This document shows positions 8,631-16,634 of a stretch of DNA of 64,000 nt, in pieces. The DNA is from Ruegeria sp. PrR005. Lineage in GTDB: Bacteria; Pseudomonadota; Alphaproteobacteria; Rhodobacterales; Rhodobacteraceae. Where the stretch lies: contig NZ_JAAGOX010000055.1 in NCBI RefSeq assembly GCF_010500245.1, positions 1-64,000 on the forward strand, in the 5' to 3' direction. The translations under genes and the position numbers were made by a program. Position 1 is the stretch's first letter. The number at the start of each line of letters is the position of its first letter. The notes beneath the pieces were generated by a model that was not told where the DNA came from, ran no database searches, and worked only from the letters and a program-made list of their open reading frames with translations.

Positions 8631-10053
8631 GCGGAAACGCTGTGGAATAGGCAGCAAGCGCCCGTTTTCTGCCCAAGTCGAGCGAAATGCCGGGCGATGG
8701 GTACTCCTCGCCCGGGTTCAAACCCCAACTGCGGGGAACCGCATCGAAGAATTCCAATGCCGTGTGCGTTGGGTGTTCCTGTTGCTGGGCGATCCAACGA
8801 TCAATATATGCGCGGTCTGGATCGAATTTGCCGGCCTGGGTTTCAGGGTTGAACACCCGGAAGTAAGGGGCGGCATCCGGCCCTGAACCGGCAACCCATT
8901 GCCAGCCCATGGCGTTTGCGGCCGGATCCCAGTCGGTCAGGCAGTCCGCGAACCAGTCCATGCCAAGTTTCCAATGCACCATCAGGTGCTTCGTCAGATA
9001 GCTTGCGGAAATCATACGGGCCCTGTTGTGCATTCGTCCGGTCACATACATCTCGCGCATTGCGGCATCGACCATTGGGACCCCGGTTTGTCCCCGGCAC
9101 CAGCGTACGAAGTCCGGATTGGTTTCGTCTGCCGACCAGGGAAAATCATCCCATTCCACCCGCCAGTTCCGATCCAGAATATGGGGGCTGTTGAACATCA
9201 GGTGATAGGCAAATTCACGCCAAACCAGCTCCTTGAGGAAATGCTCCGCTCCCGCAGAACCCGCGCGAACCGCCTCCTGCGCCCGATGCCACGCGATCCG
9301 AGGGCTAAGCTCGCCAAGGCTGAAATGCTCGGACAAGTCCGATGTGGCATCCAAGGCTGGAAAATCCCTATTTTTCTTATAGTTGTTGATGCGGTCAGAG
9401 ATGAACAGATCCAGTTTTGCGAGGGCCGCGGCTTCGCCAGGTGACTGGTATCTTGTCACAATCGGGACCGCACGGTTCATTTGCGCGTCCATGTGCCATG
9501 AACTCAGTGCATCGGAATTCGGCCAGTGGGGCGGTTTTGCCAAACGCGAAGGGGCCGGCAGGGCCGGACCGACATCCTGCTGGCAGACAGCCCGCCAGAA
9601 CGGCGAATAAACCTTGTAGTATCCCCCGGCGCCGGTCTTTACATTCCACGGCTCGAACAACAGATGCCCCGCAAACGAGCGGGCATCGACATCATTGTCC
9701 TTGAACCACGACTTCACACCTGCATCCCGCGCGACAGACACAGGGTCATACCCCCGCGACCACCAGACAGCACCGGCGCCGGTTTCTTCGACCAGCGACT
9801 GAAGCGCCTGCAACGCGCATCCGCGACGAAGGATCAACGCGCTTCCCAGCCTCTCCAGCTCGGCAGCAAAAGTTGCGAGCCCCAGGCCAAGTCGAAACTT
9901 GGGCGCGGCACCAAGCCGTTCAACCCCTTCGTCATGAAGGAATACGGGGACCACCGGGCGTCCGGTCGCGCAAGCCGCGTGAAAGCCGGGATTGTCTGTG
10001 ATCCTCAGATCACGGCGAAACCAGAAGATAATTGGACTGTCTGAATTGGTCAT
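8605..10053 (-). CDS. phrB: Deoxyribodipyrimidine photolyase (class I CPD photolyase)
   Basis: Light-driven repair of UV-induced pyrimidine dimers using FADH-. The N-terminal antenna domain starts IIFWFRRDLRITDNPG. The C-terminal FAD domain contains TGRMHNRARMISASYLTKHL and the DWDPAANAMGWQWVAGSGPDA signature of class I photolyases, with FRVFNP after it. At 482 residues it has the usual length. Its ATG follows GGGGCAGCCT. A sigma-E-type promoter candidate lies 21-50 bases upstream, and cfa follows on the same strand. Confidence 0.94.
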   Translation of the reverse strand: MTNSDSPIIFWFRRDLRITDNPGFHAACATGRPVVPVFLHDEGVERLGAAPKFRLGLGLATFAAELERLGSALILRRGCALQALQSLVEETGAGAVWWSRGYDPVSVARDAGVKSWFKDNDVDARSFAGHLLFEPWNVKTGAGGYYKVYSPFWRAVCQQDVGPALPAPSRLAKPPHWPNSDALSSWHMDAQMNRAVPIVTRYQSPGEAAALAKLDLFISDRINNYKKNRDFPALDATSDLSEHFSLGELSPRIAWHRAQEAVRAGSAGAEHFLKELVWREFAYHLMFNSPHILDRNWRVEWDDFPWSADETNPDFVRWCRGQTGVPMVDAAMREMYVTGRMHNRARMISASYLTKHLMVHWKLGMDWFADCLTDWDPAANAMGWQWVAGSGPDAAPYFRVFNPETQAGKFDPDRAYIDRWIAQQQEHPTHTALEFFDAVPRSWGLNPGEEYPSPGISLDLGRKRALAAYSTAFPPRPDAKLA

Positions 10054-10073
10054 AGGCTGCCCCGGTCTTTTTC

Positions 10074-10103
10074 AGGATACGGGGCTGGCCTGTTTCTGGA
10101 TCA
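10074..10103 (-). promoter_or_regulatory. Candidate RpoE/ChrR-type sigma-E promoter for phrB-cfa
   Basis: On the minus strand TGATCC (10103-10098) is followed after 18 bases by TATCCT (10079-10074). TGATC at -35 is the hallmark of the Rhodobacter singlet-oxygen sigma factor RpoE, whose known targets include photolyase and cfa genes. The predicted transcription start would be about 14 bases before the phrB ATG. The -10 is not the consensus TAAG type, so the call is moderate. Confidence 0.5.
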
Positions 10104-11324
10104 CAAAACCCGGTCAAGAGCCTGCAAAAGCTGGTCGATTTCAGATTTTGCGGTGTAGTGGGTAAAGCTCAGCCGGAGAACACCCTGGTTTGGATCGATA
10201 CCCATCCCCTGCAAGGCCCGCACGGCATAAAAATCGCCGCCACCCGCCATCACCCCGTATTTCGCCAACTCGGCCGCGACCGGCTCGGCCGGGCGGTTCA
10301 ACGCCAGCGCCACCGTCGGTGCGCGCAGTTCGGCCTTGTCCGGGCCGAGAAGACGGACCGAATTGCGATCGGCAACTGCATCAAGCAATGGTTGCAGCAG
10401 TTCCACCTCATAGTCCCGCATCAGGTCATGAACAAAAGCCGCCCTCTGTGTCGGGCCAGTGGCATCACACCCGTGGTGTGCCGCCAGCAGGTCAACATAA
10501 TCGGCCATGCCTGCGCTGGCGGCAACCTGGGCGTGATCGGGACCTGCTGGGGTAAAACGCTTGTACAGGACATCGCCATTAAAATAGTGCCCCTGGTTCG
10601 GCAACATCTGCCCCAGATTGCGCCGGATCACCATCACCCCCTGGTGCGGGCCATAGGTCTTGTAGGAGGAGAACAGGTAGATATCGGGTCCCAACTCTCC
10701 GACATTTGGAAAGCCGTGCGGCGCATAAGACACCCCGTCAACACAGACAAAGGCACCGGCGGCATGGGCGATGGCCGTGATTTCGGTTACCGGGTTGATC
10801 TCGCCCACCACATTTGAACAATGCGGAAAGCAAACCAGCCGCACGTTCTCGTCCAGCAGGTTTTCCAGATCCTCGGGGTTCAGATGCCCAGTGTCCGGGT
10901 CGATCTGCCATTCACGCACCTCGATCCCTGCCTCGGCCAGCCGCCGCCAGGGGCCGGAATTTGCCTCGTGATCCTGATTTGTCACGATGATCGCCTGGCC
11001 CGGCTGCATCCATTGCCGGAACGCCTGGGCCAGAACATAGGTATTCTGCGAGGTCGAGGGGCCGAAGCTCAGTTCGTCGGTCTCAACCCCCAGGATTGCC
11101 GCCATCCGCGCCCGCGCCTCTTCCATTTCGGCGCCAGCGAGCAGGCTCGCCTCGTACGGCGCATAAGGTTGTACCTTGCGCTGGGTGTAGAACCGGGTGA
11201 GCCGGTCGACCACCGGCTGACATGTATAAGACCCGCCTGCGTTTTCGAAGAACGCCTGGCCGTCCAGTGATGCTTCGGAGAATGCCGGGAACTGCTTGCG
11301 GACAAAGCCGATATCCAATGCCAT
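10101..11324 (-). CDS. Cysteine desulfurase-like class V aminotransferase
   Basis: PLP-dependent fold I enzyme (NifS/CsdA-like). The expected Schiff-base lysine lies in LFSSYKTYGPHQGVM, the PLP ring-stacking region in TNQDHEANSGPW, and the cofactor aspartate in VCVDGVSYAPHG. Length 407 with the ATG at 11324, chosen for GAGGG five bases upstream; an in-frame ATG at 11384 would add 20 residues. The substrate is not evident. No isc or suf genes are nearby, so a housekeeping iron-sulfur role is not supported. The stop codon overlaps the -35 element of the next gene, phrB. Confidence 0.78.
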   Translation of the reverse strand: MALDIGFVRKQFPAFSEASLDGQAFFENAGGSYTCQPVVDRLTRFYTQRKVQPYAPYEASLLAGAEMEEARARMAAILGVETDELSFGPSTSQNTYVLAQAFRQWMQPGQAIIVTNQDHEANSGPWRRLAEAGIEVREWQIDPDTGHLNPEDLENLLDENVRLVCFPHCSNVVGEINPVTEITAIAHAAGAFVCVDGVSYAPHGFPNVGELGPDIYLFSSYKTYGPHQGVMVIRRNLGQMLPNQGHYFNGDVLYKRFTPAGPDHAQVAASAGMADYVDLLAAHHGCDATGPTQRAAFVHDLMRDYEVELLQPLLDAVADRNSVRLLGPDKAELRAPTVALALNRPAEPVAAELAKYGVMAGGGDFYAVRALQGMGIDPNQGVLRLSFTHYTAKSEIDQLLQALDRVL

Positions 11325-11452
11325 CTTGACCCTCGTTTCTGATGGCAAATGGATGCCTGCTGACCGGGTCCGGGTCAAGGCCATGTGCTGATGTCAAAAA
11401 CTGTCATCACCACCGGCCATACAGGCACCATCGAAAACAATGAGGTAAACCG

Positions 11453-11836
11453 ATGAGCTATCAGCCCGAACATTTCCTGGTCTGGGGAGAGTTGCCCGTG
11501 ACCGACATGAACCGCAGCGTCGCGTTCTATTCCAAGGTCACTGGCGCCGAACTGACGATCGACACCAGCGGCCCCAACCCGATGGCGGTATTCAAACCTG
11601 CCGCCGCCGAAACCGGAGTGGCGCTGCATCTCTATCCCGGTACACCGGCGGGCGACGGCAGTGGCCCGACGTTGCATCTGGCCGCCGAGGGCGCACTGGA
11701 AGAGACGATGTCCCGTGTGACGCAAGCCGGTGGCGAGGTAATCTCACCCGCAATCACAATCCCGGCCGGGCGGTTTTTCTACGCCAAGGACCCCGACGGC
11801 AATTCCGTCGGCTTTTTTGAACCGACAACCGCGTGA
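11453..11836 (+). CDS. VOC family protein (glyoxalase/bleomycin-resistance fold)
   Basis: A 127-residue vicinal-oxygen-chelate protein with the paired beta-alpha-beta modules: FLVWGELPVTDMNRSVAFYSKVTG at the front and YAKDPDGNSVGFFEP at the end, where the last E is a usual metal ligand position. Members range from lyases and dioxygenases to binding proteins, and the substrate cannot be read here. It follows GAGG by 8 bases, stands alone between two minus-strand genes, and ends at a strong hairpin terminator shared with acuI. Confidence 0.75.
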   Translation: MSYQPEHFLVWGELPVTDMNRSVAFYSKVTGAELTIDTSGPNPMAVFKPAAAETGVALHLYPGTPAGDGSGPTLHLAAEGALEETMSRVTQAGGEVISPAITIPAGRFFYAKDPDGNSVGFFEPTTA

Positions 11837-11844
11837 CAAAGAAA

Positions 11845-11867
11845 GCCCCCGGCGGTCCGCCGGGGGC
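11845..11867. terminator. Bidirectional hairpin terminator between VOC gene and acuI
   Basis: A near-perfect palindrome: GCCCCCGGCGG, one central T, then CCGCCGGGGGC. It is followed on the minus strand by TTTCTTTG, which makes it a better terminator for acuI than for the plus-strand VOC gene. Confidence 0.75.
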
Positions 11868-11884
11868 CAAGGGGCTCGACCGGA

Positions 11885-12877
11885 TCAGGCGTTGACGTCG
11901 ATAACGACACGGCCCTTGACCTGGCCCTTCAGGATATCGGCGCCGAGCTGCGGCAGGTCTGCCAGGGTGGCCGGTTGGATCATCGCCTCCAGCTTGTCCA
12001 TCGGCAGATCCGAGGCGATACGCTCCCACGCACGCAGCCTGTTGGCATAGGGTTGCATCACGCTGTCGATACCCAGAAGGTTGACACCGCGCAGCAGAAA
12101 GGGAACCACGGTCGCCGGCAGGCCGGCGCCGCCTGCAAGACCGACCGCAGCCACCGAGGCGCCGTACTTCATCTGGCCCAGAACCCGCGCGAGCATGGCG
12201 CCGCCCACGGCATCCACGCACCCTGCCCAGGTTTCCGACTCGAGCGGGCGCTTGACCGTTTCGTTCAACTCTTCGCGCGGCACGATGGTGGTCGCACCAA
12301 GAGATTTGAGGTAGTCGGCGGTTTCAGGGCGCCCGGTTACACCCGCCACTTCGTAGCCCAGGTTGGCCAGAATGGCGGTCGCCACGGAACCAACGCCGCC
12401 CGCGGCGCCAGTCACCAGAACCGGTCCATGTCCAGGTTTCAGGCCATGATCCTCCAGCGCCATGACGGCCAGCATCGCGGTAAAGCCTGCGGTCCCCACG
12501 GCCATCGCCTGCCGGGTGTCCAGCCCCTTTGGCAGCGGCACCAACCAGTCGGCCTTGACCCGTGCCTTCTGCGAGTATCCTCCCCAATGGGCCTCGCCCA
12601 CGCGCCAACCGGTCAGAACCACCTTGTCGCCGGGCTTGTACCGGGCATCCGACGAGGTTTCGACCGTTCCGGCAAGATCGATGCCAGGGATATGGGGATA
12701 TTTGCGCACCAGCCCACCGCCGGGACCAATGCACAGACCGTCCTTGTAGTTGACCGTCGAATACTCGACCGCGACCGTAACCTCGGCTTGTGGCAGATCA
12801 TCCAGCCCAAGCTGTTTGACAGCAGCCTGGGTCTTGCCGCTTTCTTCGTCCTTTTCGACCACCAGTGCGTTGAACAT
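11885..12877 (-). CDS. acuI: Acryloyl-CoA reductase (NADPH), AcuI
   Basis: Medium-chain reductase of the YhdH/AcuI class that reduces acryloyl-CoA to propionyl-CoA, which detoxifies a reactive DMSP breakdown product. The 330-residue protein begins MFNALVVEKDEESGK, has the NADPH site VLVTGAAGGVGSVA, and lacks zinc ligands. GGAGGAAAAG lies directly before the ATG. It is downstream of dmdA on the same strand (101-base gap), the order known from Ruegeria pomeroyi, where dmdA and acuI are co-regulated by DMSP and acrylate. Confidence 0.92.
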   Translation of the reverse strand: MFNALVVEKDEESGKTQAAVKQLGLDDLPQAEVTVAVEYSTVNYKDGLCIGPGGGLVRKYPHIPGIDLAGTVETSSDARYKPGDKVVLTGWRVGEAHWGGYSQKARVKADWLVPLPKGLDTRQAMAVGTAGFTAMLAVMALEDHGLKPGHGPVLVTGAAGGVGSVATAILANLGYEVAGVTGRPETADYLKSLGATTIVPREELNETVKRPLESETWAGCVDAVGGAMLARVLGQMKYGASVAAVGLAGGAGLPATVVPFLLRGVNLLGIDSVMQPYANRLRAWERIASDLPMDKLEAMIQPATLADLPQLGADILKGQVKGRVVIDVNA

Positions 12878-12978
12878 CTTTTCCTCCTTCCGCGACCCAA
12901 ATCAGGGCCGTCGATTACATAACCACATATTTCGTCTGGCAGCGCGAACAGGGGCCGACAACGCCGCACCCTGCCCGC

Positions 12979-14082
12979 TCAAGCCCAAAACTTTTCACGA
13001 ACCGTTGCCGGGCGCATGCCGTCCGGCGTTTCCACTTCCAGCCGAGTTCCTTCGGCCCAATGGCTAAGCCGAACCATACCAATGGCGACGTTCGTCTGAA
13101 AGTCGGGCGACCACGCGGCCGAGGTCACCTGACCCACCCGCTGGCCATCGGCGTAGCACGGCCAAACCCTGTCACACCCCGGCACTCGATCACCGCTGAT
13201 GTCAATTGCGCGGATCTGCTGAACCGGGCCTTCCTTGGCGACGCGCAACAGCGCATCCCGGCCGATACAGCCAATTGCGGTATGCGTGTTACAAAAGCGG
13301 CCCAGCCCGCATTCATGCGGGGTATTGTCGTCGGTCATGTCGTTGCCATAGGACAACAGACCACCCTCGATTCTCTCGATCAGGTTGGGACAGCCCGCGC
13401 GCACGTCCAGATCCTCGCCCGCCGCCTTCAAGGCGTTCCATAGCGGCATGCCGATGTCGCCACCTTCGACATAGATCTCGAAACCACCCTGCTTGGAATA
13501 ACCCGACCGCGCAATGGCCAGATCACGCCCCTCGAAGGTGAACATGCCAAACCGGAAGAAGCGGACATCGCGCACCCGATCCCCGAAAACGCGGGCCATC
13601 AGGTCATCGGACTTTGGCCCTTGCACGGCCAGGGGCGAAACATCCGGTTCGTCCACGAGCACGTCCAGCCGGTAGCCGTTGGCAATGCCCTTGACCCAAA
13701 GCAGCAGGTCGCTGTCCGCAATCGAGATCCACCAGCGGTCCTCGGCCAGCTTGACGGCAACCGGATCGTTCAACATGCCGCCGGTTTCATCGACAATCGG
13801 CACGTAATAGCACTGCCCCGGTAGCATGCCGCGCAAGTCGCGCGGGGTCAGCATCTGCATCAGTCGCCCGGCATCAGGTCCACGCAACTCGACCTGCCGC
13901 TCGCAAGCCACGTCCCAGACCTGCACCGCTTTCTTCAGGTGGTGATAATCCGCCTCGACGCTTTCAAACACCGTCGGCAGCAGCATTCGGTTGTAAACAG
14001 TGTAGCCTTTGACCCCGGCGGCTTCGACACCGTCGGAAAAGGGAGTGCGCCTGACCCGGCGCGAGGGAGAGATCATCGCCAT
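12979..14082 (-). CDS. dmdA: Dimethylsulfoniopropionate demethylase DmdA
   Basis: Tetrahydrofolate-dependent enzyme that converts DMSP to methylmercaptopropionate, the committing step of the demethylation route. It belongs to the glycine-cleavage T-protein fold (GcvT-like): the front domain contains YTVYNRMLLPTVFESVEADY and WDVACERQVELRGPDA; the folate domain includes SGYSKQGGFEIYV and NLIERIEGGLLSYGNDM. Length 367 and the neighbour acuI match the roseobacter enzyme rather than GcvT, since no gcvH or gcvP is present. The start ATG follows GGAGGAC. A palindromic candidate operator lies 37-57 bases upstream. Confidence 0.95.
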   Translation of the reverse strand: MAMISPSRRVRRTPFSDGVEAAGVKGYTVYNRMLLPTVFESVEADYHHLKKAVQVWDVACERQVELRGPDAGRLMQMLTPRDLRGMLPGQCYYVPIVDETGGMLNDPVAVKLAEDRWWISIADSDLLLWVKGIANGYRLDVLVDEPDVSPLAVQGPKSDDLMARVFGDRVRDVRFFRFGMFTFEGRDLAIARSGYSKQGGFEIYVEGGDIGMPLWNALKAAGEDLDVRAGCPNLIERIEGGLLSYGNDMTDDNTPHECGLGRFCNTHTAIGCIGRDALLRVAKEGPVQQIRAIDISGDRVPGCDRVWPCYADGQRVGQVTSAAWSPDFQTNVAIGMVRLSHWAEGTRLEVETPDGMRPATVREKFWA

Positions 14083-14118
14083 ATCAGGCGTCCTCCGGCA
14101 TGAGTTTCGTTTCTTGAA

Positions 14119-14139
14119 CCAACGGTCGGAACCGTTTGG
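14119..14139. promoter_or_regulatory. Candidate operator upstream of dmdA
   Basis: CCAACGGT (14119-14126) and ACCGTTTGG (14131-14139) form an imperfect inverted repeat in the 163-base gap upstream of dmdA. The position fits a repressor or activator site at the promoter. The regulator is unknown; no dmdR gene is seen in the window. Confidence 0.35.
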
Positions 14140-14245
14140 ACTATGTCAAAGCCAGACTTCGACGGCGTCCCTCAACGGATGGCCGTCTGTTCGCCAGGCA
14201 GAGCTTGGTCAGGCGCGAATGCGCTCGATCGGCTCAATCCTCCCG

Positions 14246-14878
14246 TCAGCGCGGGCCGTGCCAATCGATCTGGCAGATTTCGGCGGAGCGCCCGTCGAAA
14301 TCCCAGACCCGGCCATAGGCGCGCAGCTTGCCCTTGGACGCTGTCGCCACCGTGATATCCGGCCCCATCCAGTACTGAGTGTTGGTCACGACCAGATCGG
14401 TTTCGGGATCCTTGCCAGCGACCGGAGCAACGACACCCTGGATCTTGCGGCCAACGGTGATGTGACGCGTCTTGCCCTCGGTCTCGTAGGTCACCGGTTG
14501 ACGCTCGTGGCCCAGGATTTCACCGACGAGGATCTGGAACAGGCCTGTTGTTCCCTTGGCCGCACCCGAGAAGATCGCGACCAGCGCGTCATATTGCGCA
14601 TCCGTGGAACGGTCGTCGATGAACAACCCAACCTTCCAGTTGCCACGGCTCATCATGCCCGGGATCTCGATCATCAGACCGATGTTCAACCCGCTGAGAT
14701 CAATGTCGCCATAAGCACCTTGGTCGATGCGTACACCACCCCAGGTCTGGCAGTGTCCCTCGGTTGGGGGATGCTTGCCCAGGCTGATCACGCAGGGACA
14801 GAACACCGTGCAGTTGCAGTTCAGGATCAACTCTCCCTTGACCGTCCAAGGCACCGTGCCCAACTCGTCCAAAGCCAT
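14246..14878 (-). CDS. DUF1326 cysteine-rich protein
   Basis: A 210-residue protein of the DUF1326 family, function unknown. A conserved N-terminal cysteine cluster, LNCNCTVFCPCVISLGKHPPTEGHC (C21, C23, C27, C29, C43), looks like a metal or redox site. The rest is predicted to be a soluble beta-rich domain, with no signal peptide. It follows the DUF2182 membrane protein by 18 bases; the pairing of the two families recurs in other bacteria, so they probably act together. GGGAGA precedes the ATG. The gene end lies 163 bases upstream of dmdA on the same strand, but dmdA seems to have its own promoter. Confidence 0.85.
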   Translation of the reverse strand: MALDELGTVPWTVKGELILNCNCTVFCPCVISLGKHPPTEGHCQTWGGVRIDQGAYGDIDLSGLNIGLMIEIPGMMSRGNWKVGLFIDDRSTDAQYDALVAIFSGAAKGTTGLFQILVGEILGHERQPVTYETEGKTRHITVGRKIQGVVAPVAGKDPETDLVVTNTQYWMGPDITVATASKGKLRAYGRVWDFDGRSAEICQIDWHGPR

Positions 14879-14896
14879 GTGATATCTCCCTTTTCC

Positions 14897-15667
14897 CTAT
14901 ATCGTCATCCAGATGGTCCAGCCTGCCCAGGCGAACAGGCAGTACCCCAAAGGCCGTGTTACATGGCGGCCAATATCGGGGAGTTTCTCCAGAACCATGA
15001 TCACCGTAGCCAAGCCCATAAAGGCCAGGTTCGTCACCCCGCCGACAAAGGCCAACAGCATCAGCGCCCAGCAACAGCCAAGGCACACTAGGCCCAGCCG
15101 GACGCCGTTGCGCAACGGTCCCTCGTCCCAATGCTGAATGAAAAAGGTCAGCGGTTGGCGGCATTTGCTGAGGCAGGCAGCCTTGATCGCCGAAAATTGA
15201 TAGGTGCCCGTGCCAATCAGCAGGCCCGCCGACAAGAGCACCGACCGGCTGTCGCCAAATCCACCGAGAAGACCGGCACTGAACAAGGCGAATTGCATCC
15301 CAGCCGCCAGTACAGAGAACCCCAGCCATACCAGCAGGTACCCCCCAAGCAGAGCGCCGAACCGCGTGCCCGGGGCGGTATGGGACAGATCCTCGTAAGT
15401 GGCCAGCGCAGGCAGGGCAGTGGGGGCCATCATCGCAGCGGACATCAGCGCCCACATGAAAACCATTCTTCCGAACCCGGCTACATCGGGTGTCAAGGTA
15501 CAGAGATCGCGCCAGAAATCCGCACCATAGACGGCATCCGCAACCCGCATTTCGGCCGGAATTGCCATCAGGAACAGAGCAGACCACGCGCCCAGGATAA
15601 GAACGAACAGGAGGATCCAGTGCCCCCCTGTCATCGACCTGATCCGTTCGGCAACGATGGCCTTCAT
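14897..15667 (-). CDS. DUF2182 integral membrane protein, possibly metal-binding
   Basis: A 256-residue inner-membrane protein with about six to seven helices. Family hallmarks are MWALMSAAMMAPT (70-83), KAACLSKCRQP (C165, C169) and CLGCCW (C195, C198, C199). The cysteines and methionine-rich helix suggest metal or thiol chemistry in the membrane, but no function is established. It is the first gene of a two-gene unit with the DUF1326 partner. The unit is divergent from a FadR-type regulator, and the shared gap contains repeated TGTCAGAC sites. Confidence 0.82.
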   Translation of the reverse strand: MKAIVAERIRSMTGGHWILLFVLILGAWSALFLMAIPAEMRVADAVYGADFWRDLCTLTPDVAGFGRMVFMWALMSAAMMAPTALPALATYEDLSHTAPGTRFGALLGGYLLVWLGFSVLAAGMQFALFSAGLLGGFGDSRSVLLSAGLLIGTGTYQFSAIKAACLSKCRQPLTFFIQHWDEGPLRNGVRLGLVCLGCCWALMLLAFVGGVTNLAFMGLATVIMVLEKLPDIGRHVTRPLGYCLFAWAGWTIWMTI

Positions 15668-15710
15668 TCCGCACTCCAGCTATCAGCTTAGGCGACTCAC
15701 GCGTTGACAC

Positions 15711-15739
15711 TTAAATGTCAGACTTTTAAATGTCAGACA
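15711..15739. promoter_or_regulatory. Tandem GntR/FadR-type operator sites
   Basis: TTAAATGTCAGAC occurs twice with a 15-base period (15711-15723 and 15726-15738). The second copy completes TGTCAGACA (15731-15739), a palindrome of the kind bound by FadR/GntR-family proteins. The sites sit between the divergent DUF2182 gene and the regulator gene, next to a TTGACA at 15704. Autoregulation and control of the DUF pair by the neighbouring regulator is the natural inference. Confidence 0.55.
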
Positions 15740-15793
15740 AATAAAATATTCCAACCCCGAAGATCCGCCAAACCAGGACACCAGGAACGTGCC

Positions 15794-16540
15794 ATGAAAA
15801 TCGACCCGAACAGTTCCGCCGATCTCTCGGCTCAGATTGCCCAGGCGATCAAGGATTCCATCGTCGAAGGCCGGTTGATCGTGGACGAGCGCCTGCCGTC
15901 TGAGGCGGAACTGGCTGACCAGTTCCAGGTCTCGCGCCCCACCGTGCGCGAAGCGCTGAAACGCTTGGCGGCGCAATCGCTGATCCGCACCCAGCGCGGT
16001 GCCTTTGGCGGAGCCTTTGTCAACCGGATCAGCTTCGAGGATGCCTATTCCCAACAGATCACCACCTCGACCCTGCTCTTGTCGATGAACGCGGTCAGTT
16101 TCGATACCGCTTGCGAGGCACGCTTTGCGCTGGAGCGCGCCTGTGCTCCGTTGTCGGCGCGGCGACGCACGCCGGATCACCTGGCCACCATGCGAGCCGA
16201 GATCGTGCGTCAGAGCCAGCCGGGGTTGAGCGACGAAACTTTTTGCGCCTCGGACGTGACATTTCACAGGGCATTGGTGGATGGCGCCGGCAACCCGGTG
16301 CTGTCCTACCAACTGGCCGGAGCCGTCGAGGCCATGCAGCCGCTGATGAACATGATCACCTTCACCGCCCGTTCGCGCGAGGTGATCGTGGGCCTGCATA
16401 CGCGCATTGCCGACGCAATCGAAGCCCGCGATGCCGCAGCCGCCGATACGGCGCTGGTCGAACTGACCACCTATACGATGACACTCAAGGACAGCGTGAT
16501 GGCCGCACGCGCTGCGGCACGTGAAACCCTGGGCGGCTGA
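15794..16540 (+). CDS. FadR-subfamily GntR transcriptional regulator
   Basis: A 248-residue DNA-binding regulator. The winged helix (about 8-78) contains VDERLPSEAELADQFQVSRPTVREALKRL, and the C-terminal all-helical FCD domain (about 95-235) includes the metal/effector residues typical of the FadR group (FHRALVDGAGNPV). I chose ATG 15794 because the GntR domain starts there and AGGA lies upstream; the open frame extends 30 codons further back through the operator repeats. It is divergent from the DUF2182/DUF1326 genes and probably regulates them. The ligand is unknown. Confidence 0.85.
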   Translation: MKIDPNSSADLSAQIAQAIKDSIVEGRLIVDERLPSEAELADQFQVSRPTVREALKRLAAQSLIRTQRGAFGGAFVNRISFEDAYSQQITTSTLLLSMNAVSFDTACEARFALERACAPLSARRRTPDHLATMRAEIVRQSQPGLSDETFCASDVTFHRALVDGAGNPVLSYQLAGAVEAMQPLMNMITFTARSREVIVGLHTRIADAIEARDAAAADTALVELTTYTMTLKDSVMAARAAARETLGG

Positions 16541-16600
16541 CATCGGCCCATTCAGATCAAGCCGCAAGCACGAATTCCGTCCCGGCAGGTCGGGATCCCG

Positions 16601-16628
16601 TTGCACTTGCGCACCAAGCGATTATATT
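16601..16628 (+). promoter_or_regulatory. Promoter of ssrA
   Basis: TTGCAC (16601-16606), a 16-base spacer and TATATT (16623-16628) form a good sigma-70 promoter. The predicted start near 16635 coincides with the expected 5' end of the acceptor piece of the two-piece tmRNA. Confidence 0.6.
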
Positions 16629-16634
16629 CGTCGT

